Source: CAZWLY01 sp964634465 (GTDB lineage Bacteria > Desulfobacterota > Desulfarculia > G963662305). From it: 64,000 nucleotides of DNA. Within the stretch, counting starts at the first letter, position 1, and each line of letters opens with the position of its first letter. Below the pieces are notes generated by a model. That model was not told the origin of the DNA, searched no databases, and saw nothing but the letters and a program-made list of their open reading frames with translations. Location of the stretch: positions 255,405-319,404 of the forward strand of contig CAZWLY010000003.1 of assembly GCA_964634465.1 (NCBI GenBank), written 5' to 3'. The position numbers and the translations under genes were made by a program. Below are positions 14,618 to 25,190 of this stretch, in pieces.

Positions 14618-16297
14618 CTAGGCCGACTTGCCCGGCCGGTTCTGCTCGATCTTGAAGCCCCAGTCCTTCATCAAGGTCTTGAAGGCGCCTTGCCCGCCCA
14701 ACATCGCCCCGACGTAGCCGCCGCCGGGGTTGCCCCAGGCGCTGGCCAGGTAGAGGCCGGGAACCGGCGTCTTGTTTTTGAGCCGGGTCATGTAGGCGTT
14801 GTCCAGGGACTGCTCGTAGCCGTAGATGGCCCCCTCGGGGTTCCTGGTGTAGCGCAGGTTGGTCAGCGGCGTGGCCGATTCGACGACCTCGATCATCGAC
14901 CTCAGGCCGGGGATGAGCGCCTTCTCGGCCCGCTCGATGAGGATGTCGGTGACGCGCCGCTTCTCCTCGCGGTAGGCCTCCTTCCGGCCGGCCAGGTAGT
15001 CGGCCTCGAAACGCCGCCAGGGTTCGTAGCCGCTCAAGGCGATCAGGGTCACGGTGCTCGTGCCCGGCTTGGAGTAGCCCTCGAAGACGTTGTCGTAGAT
15101 GGTCACCCCCAGCCCGATCCGGTGCGGGTCGCACTCGAGGATCGCCTTGTAATCGGCCTCCGGGTCGGCGTCGGCGTCGAGGAAGAAGCTGTGGCCGTCG
15201 ATCACGCCCCGAAGCTCCTTGTTCAGCCCCAACCAGACGATGAAGCTGGAGAGGGAGGGCCGATACCCGGCGATCTTCTCGGCGTAATCCTGCGGCACGG
15301 CGCTTCGGGGCAGCATCTTGAGCGTATCGGGCAGACTGGCGTTGGAGATGACCGCCCGGGCCTTGATCGTCCTGCCCTCGCCGGTGACCACGCCGGCCAC
15401 CCGTCCGTCTTTGACCTTGATCGCCGCGGCCGCCGTCTCCATCTCGGCGTTGCCGCCGTTGCCCTCCAGGGCGTCCACCAACGCCCAGGACAGATCCTGG
15501 GAGCGGTTCTTGATGTAGCTCACCGGCCAGCGCATCATCGAGCCGATGGCCACGGCGTAGTAGAAGGCGGACAGCTTGGACGGCGGCAGGCCGAAGTAGC
15601 CCCACCAGCCGCTCAGGGCGGCCCGGGCCCGGGGGCTCAGTTCGTACTGATCGAGCATCTGGCCCAGGGTCTGGTTCCTCACCCGCCACATGGCGGTGTG
15701 GGTGAAAGGGAAGAGCAGCTTCTGCCACCAGGAGTCCTCGTCAAAGGGCTTGGACGCCTCCTCGACGATGTCGAGGACTTCACCCCAGAAGCCCTTGATG
15801 CCCAGTTCGTCGTCGGGATAGGCCTTGACAAAGGCGTCGATGACGCCCTTGGGATCGGCCTGGGGCAACACCAGCCGGCCCCGGCTGGTCTCGAAGACGG
15901 CCAACTCGGGCAACTCGACGGAGAGTTTCTTCCGGGGCGATCCGACCTCGGCCAGTATCTTCTCGATCAGCCCGCCGGAGGTGGCGTGGAGCGAAACCTC
16001 AAAGTTGAACTTGCCGCCGGCCCGCTCAAAGGAGGTGGCGTAGCCGCCGGGGACGTTGTGCTGCTCCAAGAGAGTAACCGGGAAGCCGTGCCGGGCCAGA
16101 TAGGCGGCGGCGGTCAAACCGCCCAGGCCGGCGCCGATGACCACCACCGGGTAGTCGTCCTTGTTCTTGCCCTCGGCGGCGACGGCGTCGATGAACGGCC
16201 AGCCGGCCGCCGCGCCGGCAGAGGCCATGGCGGCCAATCTGATGAACTGGCGACGCGTCAGGCCGCGTCCCCTAGTGTCCCTATTGGTCGGCATCAT
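14618..16297 (-). CDS. Tat-exported FAD-dependent oxidoreductase of the phytoene desaturase/RetSat/CrtISO family
   Basis: A 559-residue flavoprotein. The N-terminus holds a twin-arginine signal (TRRQFIRLAAMASAGAAAG, residues 14-32), so it is probably folded with FAD and exported. VVVIGAGLGGLTAAAYLARH (from about residue 52) binds FAD, and EQHNVPGGYATSF is typical of the carotenoid isomerase/retinol saturase branch. The C-terminal part has PGLYLASAWGNPGGGYVGA, the second FAD-contact motif. The substrate is unknown; a polyprenoid or other unsaturated lipid is a fair guess. GGGGGGAT precedes ATG 16297. Confidence 0.8.
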   Translation of the reverse strand: MMPTNRDTRGRGLTRRQFIRLAAMASAGAAAGWPFIDAVAAEGKNKDDYPVVVIGAGLGGLTAAAYLARHGFPVTLLEQHNVPGGYATSFERAGGKFNFEVSLHATSGGLIEKILAEVGSPRKKLSVELPELAVFETSRGRLVLPQADPKGVIDAFVKAYPDDELGIKGFWGEVLDIVEEASKPFDEDSWWQKLLFPFTHTAMWRVRNQTLGQMLDQYELSPRARAALSGWWGYFGLPPSKLSAFYYAVAIGSMMRWPVSYIKNRSQDLSWALVDALEGNGGNAEMETAAAAIKVKDGRVAGVVTGEGRTIKARAVISNASLPDTLKMLPRSAVPQDYAEKIAGYRPSLSSFIVWLGLNKELRGVIDGHSFFLDADADPEADYKAILECDPHRIGLGVTIYDNVFEGYSKPGTSTVTLIALSGYEPWRRFEADYLAGRKEAYREEKRRVTDILIERAEKALIPGLRSMIEVVESATPLTNLRYTRNPEGAIYGYEQSLDNAYMTRLKNKTPVPGLYLASAWGNPGGGYVGAMLGGQGAFKTLMKDWGFKIEQNRPGKSA

Positions 16298-16318
16298 ATC
16301 CCCCCGGCCGAAACCGGC

Positions 16319-17479
16319 TTACCTGTTGAACAGGCTGTTGAGTTTCATCAACAGGCCCAAGTCGCCCTTGGCCTTGAACTTGCCCGTCATGAAGGCCATC
16401 TGGCCGTTCGTCTCGCCCTTGCTGATCTTGAGCCACAGCTTGGCCGGCGTCTTGATGATCACGTCGGGCGAGTCGGCCGGGCCGTCGTGGAAGCGGCACT
16501 GGCCGTCGGCGATGGCCAAATGGGCGGTGAACTCCTCGTCGCCGCTGACCTCGAACTGGTAGACGGCCTTCATGTCACCGGCCGCCTCGGCATTGAAGCC
16601 CTTGGGCATGAGCTGAAGCAGTTCCAGACAGGTTTTGGCCGCGGCGGCCCCGCCGCCGGAAGATTGCTGGTCGGACATTTCCTTTTCACCTTTCTTCTTT
16701 GTTCTTTGTTCGGAGATCAAGTTGCGAAGCCAGGCCTTCCGGGCCTCGGGGTTGCCGGCCGGCTCGGCGTATTCTTGCTGGATGTAGACCTCGAAGCTAT
16801 CGTAGAGGCCCAGCTTCCGCCAGTGACGGTCGTCGTCGGCCATGATCGCCTTGCGTTCGGCGATCAAACCGCCCATGAACCGCCAGAAGCTCAAGTCCCG
16901 GTCGGTGGCCGGGTAGCGCCGCCCGTCCTTGATGGCCCCGGCCAGGTCACGGGCCAGATCCTCGGCTCGGGCCTCGATAGCCTCCCGGCCCAGGAAACCG
17001 CCCGGAGCGACGGCGATGGCGGTCAACTCGCCCACCGAGAAAGCACCGAACATCCTCAGCGTCCCGGAAAGATACCGGGCCACCTCGGTCTCGCCGTAGC
17101 CGGCCGAAACCGACACCGCCAGGCCCGGCTTCCAACTTCCCCTCGGCTTATGCCCCAAGGGCAGGCTCCGGTCGAGGAAGGTCTTCATCTGGCCGGTGAC
17201 CTGGAAGACATAGACCGGCGAGGCCAGAATCACCCCGTCGCCGGAAAGCAATCGCTCGCTGACGGCCCGGTAGTCATCGCTCTGCCAGCACCGGCCTTTG
17301 TCCAGACACATGGCGCAGCCGACGCAGTAGCCGATCTCTTGGCCCTGGAGAGGAATCTCCTCCAGATCGACGCCGTGGCCGCCGAGAGCCTCCTTGAGCA
17401 TCTGGAGCAGCAAGCTGGTGTTGCCGAAGCCGACGTGGGGCGAACCGTTGACGGCGACGACTTTCGGTCGATCAGACAT
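16319..17479 (-). CDS. Flavodoxin-like NADPH-FMN reductase fused to an SCP2 sterol-carrier domain
   Basis: A 386-residue two-domain protein. Residues 1-190 are a flavodoxin-fold FMN domain (VVAVNGSPHVGFGNTSLLL; CVGCAMCLDKGRC; ASPVYVFQVTGQMKTFLDR). A helical linker reaches about 265, and residues 268-386 are an SCP2-like lipid-carrier domain (PDVIIKTPAKLWLKISKGE, GKFKAKGDLGLLMKL). At the join, GGTGAAAAGG lies just before an in-frame ATG (MSDQQSSGGG), so the SCP2 part could also be made alone. It lies upstream of the Tat oxidoreductase. The lipid ligand and the electron acceptor are unknown. Confidence 0.8.
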   Translation of the reverse strand: MSDRPKVVAVNGSPHVGFGNTSLLLQMLKEALGGHGVDLEEIPLQGQEIGYCVGCAMCLDKGRCWQSDDYRAVSERLLSGDGVILASPVYVFQVTGQMKTFLDRSLPLGHKPRGSWKPGLAVSVSAGYGETEVARYLSGTLRMFGAFSVGELTAIAVAPGGFLGREAIEARAEDLARDLAGAIKDGRRYPATDRDLSFWRFMGGLIAERKAIMADDDRHWRKLGLYDSFEVYIQQEYAEPAGNPEARKAWLRNLISEQRTKKKGEKEMSDQQSSGGGAAAAKTCLELLQLMPKGFNAEAAGDMKAVYQFEVSGDEEFTAHLAIADGQCRFHDGPADSPDVIIKTPAKLWLKISKGETNGQMAFMTGKFKAKGDLGLLMKLNSLFNR

Positions 17480-17557
17480 GGTCTTGCCCTCCCGGAGTTC
17501 GTCGGCGGCCTCGATGACCGCCTTGCGGTTGGATTGGTTCTGGGCGGCCCGGCCGCC

Positions 17558-18265
17558 TCATCCCAAGAGGTCCTCGTCCTTGAGGCCCGAGGAGCGGGCG
17601 ATGCGTAACTGAAAGAGGCGATCGATGACGTAGGTCCGCATCATCCGGGCCCCTTTGATCAAATCGATGGTCACCGCCGCGTCCACGGCGTCGGGCAGGG
17701 AGCCGGTTATCCGCCGGCGCAGGGCCATCTCCGCATCCACGATCCGGCGGCCCAGGCGGGGGTAATAGCTCAGGTCCTCGATCTCGATCCCCTCGCGAAG
17801 ACCCTGAGCCAGAACCTTCCCCATGGCCAGATCCTCCTGGTCGTAACCCTCGTCGCTTAAGGGCAACAAGAGCTCCGCCTCCTTCAGCGCCGCCAACTGC
17901 TCCGGAGTCAGGCCGGCGGCCTCCAAGAACTCGGCCTCGCCGAGAAGCGGTTCGCCCTGACGGCCGAAGATGACCTCGGTCAAGAGCCCGATCACCGCCT
18001 CGGTCGGGTCGCCGCCGGTTTCGTCCAGAAATCGTTTGATCTCGGCCAGGGACAGGCGATGGTGAGACTGGAGCGCCTTGATCAGCTTGATCCGCTCCAC
18101 CGTCTCGGGCCGGTAGTAGGCCATGTTGGGGCTGGTCTTGATCGGCTGGGGCAGCAGCCCCTCGGCCAGATAGTGGAGAATGGTCGATTTGGGGACGCCG
18201 GCGGCCGCGACCAACTCGTTCATCCTCAGCCCCGGCTTGGTTTGGTTGTCCCGGCGCTTGGTCAT
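17558..18265 (-). CDS. MerR-family transcriptional regulator
   Basis: A 235-residue regulator whose N-terminal MerR helix-turn-helix reads MNELVAAAGVPKSTILHYL, then AEGLLPQP and YYRPETVERIKLIKALQ. A long helical C-terminal effector region (about 100-235) has no cysteines, so it is not a classical metal sensor. I chose ATG 18265: an upstream TTG at 18355 would fall inside the promoter at 18337-18365, while GTG 18292 remains possible. It is the first gene of the redox group and probably controls it. Confidence 0.82.
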   Translation of the reverse strand: MTKRRDNQTKPGLRMNELVAAAGVPKSTILHYLAEGLLPQPIKTSPNMAYYRPETVERIKLIKALQSHHRLSLAEIKRFLDETGGDPTEAVIGLLTEVIFGRQGEPLLGEAEFLEAAGLTPEQLAALKEAELLLPLSDEGYDQEDLAMGKVLAQGLREGIEIEDLSYYPRLGRRIVDAEMALRRRITGSLPDAVDAAVTIDLIKGARMMRTYVIDRLFQLRIARSSGLKDEDLLG

Positions 18266-18336
18266 GCCCCTGCCCCATTGCTCCAATTTCACCCGGGCCG
18301 TGCTCGCCCCTGCGGCGGCCGCGATCTGTACCCCAA

Positions 18337-18365
18337 AGCTTATCCAATCCGGCAAAAAGCGTCAA
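18337..18365 (-). promoter_or_regulatory. Promoter of the MerR regulator with flanking inverted repeat
   Basis: On the minus strand TTGACG, a 17-base spacer and TAAGCT. GCAAAAAGC (18352-18360) and CTTTTTGC (18379-18386) form an inverted repeat that overlaps the -35 box, a plausible autoregulatory operator. Confidence 0.55.
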
Positions 18366-18581
18366 GTGTTGCTTTTCACTTTTTGCTTCTATGGACGATC
18401 GGAAACGGCGACGACGGTCTGGGAGAAGGGGCCTCCATTTTTTTCAAGGACGACGACCAGATCGGGTTGGTTTTTTGAAAATCGGGATGACATGCCGCCC
18501 AAGAGACCGGGCAGGGGACGAGAGCCGGCCGCCCCTATCCGGCGGCTGGGGGGGCGGGGGCCAGCCCGCCGGTTGAGGAAG

Positions 18582-19538
18582 CTATGTGGAGACCCGGTTG
18601 CGGCCGGTCTCTTTGGCCCGGTAGAGGGCCTGATCGGCGGCCTTGATCAAGGCTTGGAAGGTGGTTCGAGCGTCGGCGATGAGGCTGGCGACCCCCAGGC
18701 TGACGGTGACATGGGCCGCCGCCGAGGAATCGGGGTGGAGGATGGCCATCTCCGCCACCGCCTCGCGCATTCTCTCAGCCACGGCCATCGCCCCGGCGAG
18801 GTCGGTGTTGGGCATCACCCCGGCGAACTCCTCGCCGCCGTAGCGGGCCACGAAGTCGCCCGGCCTGGACAGGCAGCCGGACAGGGCCTTGGCCACCTTG
18901 ACCAGACATTCGTCGCCGGCCTGGTGGCCGTAGGCGTCGTTGTAATTCTTGAAAAAATCGATATCGATCATGATCAACCCCAGCGGTCGCCCCTCCCGCC
19001 GCGAGCGCCGCCACTCCTGCACCATCGCCTGGTCGAAGTAGCGGCGGTTGGCCACCTCGGTCAGAGGGTCGATCACGGCCAGGCGGCGCAACATCGAGTT
19101 GGCCTCGGCCAGTTGGCGGGTCAAGTCCAACAACTCGTTCTCCCTGGCCTTGCGCCGGTCTCTCTCGTGTTTGAGTTTGAGCGCCGAGTTGATCCGCACG
19201 GCCAACTCCACCGGGGTGGGGGGCTTGATGAGGTAGTCCATCGCCCCGGCCTCGAAAGCCGCCGTCAGGTCAGCCGTTTCGTCGCTGGAAGTGATCATGA
19301 TCACTGGAATGTCACGCAGGGAGCTTCGCCTCTTGATCCGCCGGCAGGCTTCGATGCCGTCGATGTCCGGCATGATGATATCCAGCAGGATCAAATCGAT
19401 GTCCCGAACCCTGTTCAGAATCTCCAGGGCCGAAGCGGCCGAAGCGGCCAAAATAACGTCGTCATGACCCTGCTCCCTGAGCAGGTCGGCCATGGCGTTT
19501 CGTTGTGTCTCTGAATCGTCGACGACCAGGATGCTCAT
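18582..19538 (-). CDS. Response regulator with GGDEF diguanylate cyclase output
   Basis: A 318-residue cytoplasmic protein that should make cyclic di-GMP when phosphorylated. Receiver domain residues 1-120 show VVDDSETQR, LILLDIIMPDIDG (the phosphoacceptor Asp) and the K of LIKPP. A coiled linker leads to the GGDEF domain. The active site GGEEF is near residue 233, preceded by RPGD, a complete inhibitory RxxD site, so product feedback is likely. GGAGG lies nine bases before ATG 19538; the longer frame to 19601 lacks this. No histidine kinase adjoins it. Confidence 0.9.
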   Translation of the reverse strand: MSILVVDDSETQRNAMADLLREQGHDDVILAASAASALEILNRVRDIDLILLDIIMPDIDGIEACRRIKRRSSLRDIPVIMITSSDETADLTAAFEAGAMDYLIKPPTPVELAVRINSALKLKHERDRRKARENELLDLTRQLAEANSMLRRLAVIDPLTEVANRRYFDQAMVQEWRRSRREGRPLGLIMIDIDFFKNYNDAYGHQAGDECLVKVAKALSGCLSRPGDFVARYGGEEFAGVMPNTDLAGAMAVAERMREAVAEMAILHPDSSAAAHVTVSLGVASLIADARTTFQALIKAADQALYRAKETGRNRVST

Positions 19539-19667
19539 CGCCCATCGCCTCCACTCGCCCGCCCCGATCAGCCGTCCACCGGGGCGGATATCTCGCTCCA
19601 TTGTACAGGCGAAATCTGTTGTTTCCAGGGGAGGAGGACGCAGGCAGGGGAAAACGAGGCTCGCAAG

Positions 19668-20354
19668 TCAGACGGCTTGGCGACTCAACAGGCCATAGGT
19701 GCGTTCTATCTTGGCCTCCAGGCGCAACGCGAAGTCGTAGCGGTCTACCGCCGCGCAGAGGCGTAAGTCGGCCTCGCTCCGAGGAGAGATGCGGCGCAGC
19801 TCATCGAAGAGCGCTTCCGGTCCGCCGGTCAATTCTTCGGCGGTCAGGTCCGGATCGAGGACCAGGTCCCTGATGGCCCGGCAACACCAGTCGTCTTCGA
19901 AGCCGGGAGAAGCCGAAAAGAGAAACAGCTCCTTGTCGGAATCGGCAAGGAGCGAGTTCATCAGCCGGGCCGTGGCCGTCAGGTTGGCGAACCCGGCCAC
20001 CCAGGTCCGGCCGGCGGGCAGGCTCAGGCTCAGCGGCGCGCCGTTGGAACTGCACAAAAGAATCGGCCGCTCGGACTCGGCCAGTTCGAGCGCCTCGGCC
20101 GGCGAGTTGTCGAAGTCGGCCGCGGCCAGCTTGACCCCGCCCCGCTCGGCAAAGACCAGGCCGTGTCTATCCAGCCCCCGCCAAGCGGCGATGGCCGCCT
20201 CCTCGGCCGGCCCGAGGTGGATCGAATCCCGTTCGGCCAGAAGCACCGCCGCCGTGGTGGCGAAGCGGATGACGTCCACCGCCACGGCCAGGCCCTGGGC
20301 CGGCACCTTCTCGCCGGGCGTAACCAACCTGACTCTCTCGGCGGCGGCAATCAC
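19668..20354 (-). CDS. ComB-like 2-phosphosulfolactate phosphatase family protein
   Basis: A 228-residue protein of the ComB family, Mg-dependent phosphatases of coenzyme M or sulfolactate synthesis. Recognisable parts are AVDVIRFATTAAVLL (family DV.RA.T), FAERGGVKLAAADFDNSPAE (GER.G....FDLGNSP) and LCSSNGAPLSLSL (usual form T.NGT). The Thr-to-Ala change in the NGT loop and the lack of other sulfolactate genes here make the substrate uncertain. The start is GTG 20354 with a weak upstream site. Cytosolic, apparently transcribed alone. Confidence 0.7.
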   Translation of the reverse strand: MIAAAERVRLVTPGEKVPAQGLAVAVDVIRFATTAAVLLAERDSIHLGPAEEAAIAAWRGLDRHGLVFAERGGVKLAAADFDNSPAEALELAESERPILLCSSNGAPLSLSLPAGRTWVAGFANLTATARLMNSLLADSDKELFLFSASPGFEDDWCCRAIRDLVLDPDLTAEELTGGPEALFDELRRISPRSEADLRLCAAVDRYDFALRLEAKIERTYGLLSRQAV

Positions 20355-20481
20355 GATCTTTCACCAGGCTTTGACCGCCTCCCCGCCGAATCCACTCCCG
20401 GCGAGAAGAGGCGAATGAAGCTTCCCCCCTGGTTACATAATAGGCCCCACTCGGCCGGCGTCAAGGCGAGGGGACGGTTTG

Positions 20482-20520
20482 AAAAAAGACCGGCCGGCCC
20501 TTGCGCCGGGACCGGCCGGT
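20482..20520 (-). terminator. Rho-independent terminator of hppA
   Basis: ACCGGCCGG (20489-20497) pairs with CCGGCCGGT (20512-20520). On the minus strand the stem is followed by TC and TTTTTT (20482-20487). It lies 55 bases after the hppA stop. Confidence 0.8.
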
Positions 20521-20574
20521 GAGTGGGTCGACCCGAGGCCGCCGAACACGGCCCCGGTTCAGGTCGTTTCGATT

Positions 20575-22622
<2,048 letters not shown>

Positions 22623-22623
<1 letters not shown>

Positions 22624-23237
22624 TACCCCTCTCCTCCTCCTAAAGAAGCACTGTGGAACTCCTGCATGGCCTCCGCAACCCCGCGGGAGAGGATTGCCTC
22701 CAGACAATCCGCGGCCATGGCGACCACTTTCTCAACCAACTCGCGCTGGTCGGCATAATACCCGCTCAGCACGTATTGTTCTATCGGTTCCTCGAAGCGG
22801 GGGCGACCTATGCCCACCTTCAGGCGGACGAACTCCTCGCCGCCCAGGTGCTGGATGATCGACTGAACGCCCCGGTGTCCCCCGGAGCCGCCCTTGCGGG
22901 CTATCTTCAGCCGTCCCAGGTCCAGGTCCAGATCGTCGTGAACCACCACCAGCCGATCGGGACCAACCTCGAAATAATGCGTCAGGCTAGCCGCAGCCTG
23001 CCCGCTCAAATTCATGTAGGTCTGGGGCAGGGCCAAGATGGCGTCGCGCCCGCTCACCCTGCCTTTTCCCCACAAGCAGCCCAGGCTCTGGCGCCGCAGG
23101 TCCAGGCCGTGGCGTCGCGCCAGTTCCTGGACCACGTCCGCGCCCAGGTTGTGCCGAGTGCCAGCATAGCGGGAGCCTGGATTTCCCAGGCCCAGCACCA
23201 GCACCCTGCCGGAGTCCCAAGCCTCCAAGCCGGGCAA
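22623..23237 (-). CDS. pth: Peptidyl-tRNA hydrolase
   Basis: A 204-residue cytosolic hydrolase that recycles peptidyl-tRNA released from ribosomes. Motifs: VLGLGNPGSRYAGTRHNLG with the catalytic His, PQTYMNLSGQA, VVVHDDLDLDLGRLKIARKG and GGSGGHRGVQSI. It sits in the common order prs-rplY-pth, seven bases after rplY, and its stop overlaps hppA. A few extra residues precede the usual VLGLGNPG start (MPGLEAWDSG), so translation might begin slightly later. Confidence 0.93.
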
Positions 23238-23243
23238 GGCGTC

Positions 23244-23933
23244 CTACTCTTTGGCTTCGGCCTCGGCCCCGGCCTCTTTCTCGCCAGCCTCCGCGCCGGC
23301 CTCGCCCTCGGCGCCTTCGGCCTCCTCGCCCTCTTCGCCCTCTTCGGCCTCTTCCTCCTCGGGCAGCTCCACCAGGGCGGGCCGCAGGCAGGAAGCCACG
23401 GCGAAGTCCTCTTCCCAGGCGGGCTCCACGCCCTCGGGCAAGGGCACCTCGCTGGCCATCAAGGAATCACCCACCTCCAGGTGGCTCACGTCCACGCTGA
23501 TGGAGTCGGGGATATCGGCCACCAGGCCCTTGACGGTGATGGTGTAGGCCATCTGGTTGAGGATGCCGCCTTCCTCCGCGGCCTTGGGCTGGCCGGTGAG
23601 TTCCAGGTAGACCTCCAGGCTCAGCTTCTTATCGGGGCGGATCTCCAAAAAGTCCACGTGGCGGAACTTGCGGCCCACCTGGTCGAGCTGCAGGTCCTGG
23701 AGCATGGCCATGCGGGGGCTGGACTCGCCCTCCACCTTGAGCTCCAGGAAGGCCACCTCGCCCACCACCTGGCTGAGCACCTTCTGCAGGTCGGCCACGG
23801 CCACCGCCAGGCTCTCGGCCTGCTCGCGGGTGCCATAGATGACGGCGGGGATCATGCCCCGGGCGCGCAAGCGGCGCGCCGCACCTTTACCAGTTTCTTC
23901 CCGGCGGGCGACCGCCAGGGGTATCTGCTGCAT
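23244..23933 (-). CDS. rplY: Large ribosomal subunit protein bL25, CTC/TL5 form
   Basis: A 229-residue 5S rRNA-binding protein of the long (CTC) type. The N-terminal L25 domain shows ARREETGKGAARRLRARGMI then PAVIYG. The C-terminal beta domain follows (VDVSHLEVGDSL, LPEGVEPAWEEDFAVAS). The last 45 residues are almost only Glu, Ala and Gly, an acidic low-complexity tail longer than usual. A promoter lies at 23994-24022. Its place between prs and pth is conserved widely. Confidence 0.92.
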   Translation of the reverse strand: MQQIPLAVARREETGKGAARRLRARGMIPAVIYGTREQAESLAVAVADLQKVLSQVVGEVAFLELKVEGESSPRMAMLQDLQLDQVGRKFRHVDFLEIRPDKKLSLEVYLELTGQPKAAEEGGILNQMAYTITVKGLVADIPDSISVDVSHLEVGDSLMASEVPLPEGVEPAWEEDFAVASCLRPALVELPEEEEAEEGEEGEEAEGAEGEAGAEAGEKEAGAEAEAKE

Positions 23934-23993
23934 GGTTCAAGTCTCCTCCCTCCGGTGCCGCAACATGCCGGCGGCGGTAGCCGGAGTCAAATG

Positions 23994-24022
23994 ATAATAA
24001 TGCATTATTTCACAAAAGGCAA
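23994..24022 (-). promoter_or_regulatory. Sigma-70 promoter for rplY-pth-hppA
   Basis: On the minus strand TTGCCT, 17 bases, TATTAT, in an AT-rich gap between prs and rplY. It gives the rplY-pth-hppA genes transcription independent of prs. Confidence 0.65.
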
Positions 24023-24055
24023 ACAATTTCCTGGCTCGAGTTTGTGCCGATTTAG

Positions 24056-24997
24056 TTACACAAACAAGGAGCTTACCGAGTCCTCCATGTGGATGCGCCG
24101 GATCGCCTCGCCCAGCAGGCGGGCCACCGACAGGCTGATGAACTTGCCCCCGGCCTTGGCCGCCTCGGCCAGGGGGATGGTGTTGGTCACCACCACCCGG
24201 GAGATGGGGCTTTCCTTGATGCGGCCGATGGCCGGGCCGGAGAGCACCGCGTGGCTGGCGCAGGCCCATACCTCGCGGGCGCCGTTCTCCTCCAGGGCGC
24301 GGGCAGCCTCGGTGAGGGTGCCGGCGGTGTCTATCATGTCGTCCAGCACCACGGCCAGCTTGTCCCGCACGTCGCCGATGATGTGCATGGCCTGGGCCAC
24401 GTTGGCCTTTTCGCGGCGCTTGTCGATGATGGCCAGGCCGCACTGGAGGCGGGTGGCGATGGCCCGGGCGCGCTCCACTCCGCCGGCATCGGGGCTGACG
24501 ATGACCGTCTCGCCCTCGATATGGGTGCGCAGGTAGTCCAGCATGACCGGGGCGGCGAAGAGATGGTCCACCGGTATGTTGAAAAAGCCGCCGATCTGGC
24601 CGGCGTGCAGGTCCATGCACAGCACCCGGCCGGTGCCGGCCTCGGAGATGAGGTCCGCCACCAGCTTGGCGGTGATGGGCACCCGGGGGGCCACCTTGCG
24701 GTCCTGGCGGGCGTAGCCGTAGTAGGGTATCACCGCGGTGATGCGGCGGGCGCTGGAGCGGCGGAAGGCGTCCACCATGATGAGAAGCTCCATGAGGTGG
24801 TCGTTCACCGGCGGGCTGGTGGACTGGATCACGAACACGTCCGCCCCGCGCACGTTCTCCCCCACCTCCACGAATACCTCTCCGTCGGAAAAGCGGCGCA
24901 CCGCCACCTTGCTCAGGGGCAGGTGCAGGTACTTGCAGATCTCCTCGGCCAGCTGAGGGTTGCTGTTGCCGGTGAAGACTTTTAGCTTGTCGAACAT
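24056..24997 (-). CDS. prs: Ribose-phosphate pyrophosphokinase
   Basis: A 313-residue cytosolic enzyme making PRPP from ribose 5-phosphate and ATP for nucleotide, His and Trp synthesis. Motifs: TGNSNPQLAEEICKYL, FSDGEVFVEVGENVRGADVF, the catalytic KRREKANVAQ loop and the PRPP-binding VVLDDMIDTAGTLTEAA. The length equals the class I family norm. It lies just after the tRNA-Gln gene on the same strand, with ispE and spoVG upstream. Confidence 0.95.
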   Translation of the reverse strand: MFDKLKVFTGNSNPQLAEEICKYLHLPLSKVAVRRFSDGEVFVEVGENVRGADVFVIQSTSPPVNDHLMELLIMVDAFRRSSARRITAVIPYYGYARQDRKVAPRVPITAKLVADLISEAGTGRVLCMDLHAGQIGGFFNIPVDHLFAAPVMLDYLRTHIEGETVIVSPDAGGVERARAIATRLQCGLAIIDKRREKANVAQAMHIIGDVRDKLAVVLDDMIDTAGTLTEAARALEENGAREVWACASHAVLSGPAIGRIKESPISRVVVTNTIPLAEAAKAGGKFISLSVARLLGEAIRRIHMEDSVSSLFV

Positions 24998-25082
24998 GGT
25001 TCACCCAACCTCGACCGCCCAAAAGGCCCGCCCCTCGGCCTGACACGGGCCGGGGGCGCCTGATAGGCACATAGAAACTCTT

Positions 25083-25157
25083 TGGCTGGGGTGGCAGGAT
25101 TCGAACCTGCGAATGCGGGTTCCAAAGACCCGTGTCTTACCACTTGACGACACCCCA
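25083..25157 (-). tRNA. tRNA-Gln (anticodon TTG)
   Basis: A complete cloverleaf on the minus strand: acceptor TGGGGTG/CACCCCA, D stem GTC/GAC, anticodon arm CGGGT-CTTTGGA-ACCCG with anticodon TTG (reads CAA), and T arm GCAGG-TTCGAAT-CCTGC. The U1-A72 pair and G73 are identity elements for glutaminyl-tRNA synthetase. CCA is encoded (25083-25085 complement). It lies between spoVG and prs, so it may be processed from a common transcript. Confidence 0.97.
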
Positions 25158-25190
25158 GCGGGTCGGCAACTGACGTTAGCCGGACATTGG

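Noticed and set aside
14690..17608. Plus-strand open frame of 972 codons
   Set aside because: It is antisense to three well-supported genes, has no domain, and reads as His/Gly/Gln/Val-rich sequence typical of the reverse frame of GC-rich genes.
18292..18355. Longer N-terminus for the MerR regulator (GTG or TTG starts)
   Set aside because: The TTG start lies within the promoter boxes, and neither start has a convincing ribosome-binding site; residues before MTKRR are not part of the family.
23244..23380. Separate acidic repeat protein
   Set aside because: The Glu/Ala/Gly-rich stretch is in frame with and continuous to the bL25 domain, so it is the tail of that protein.
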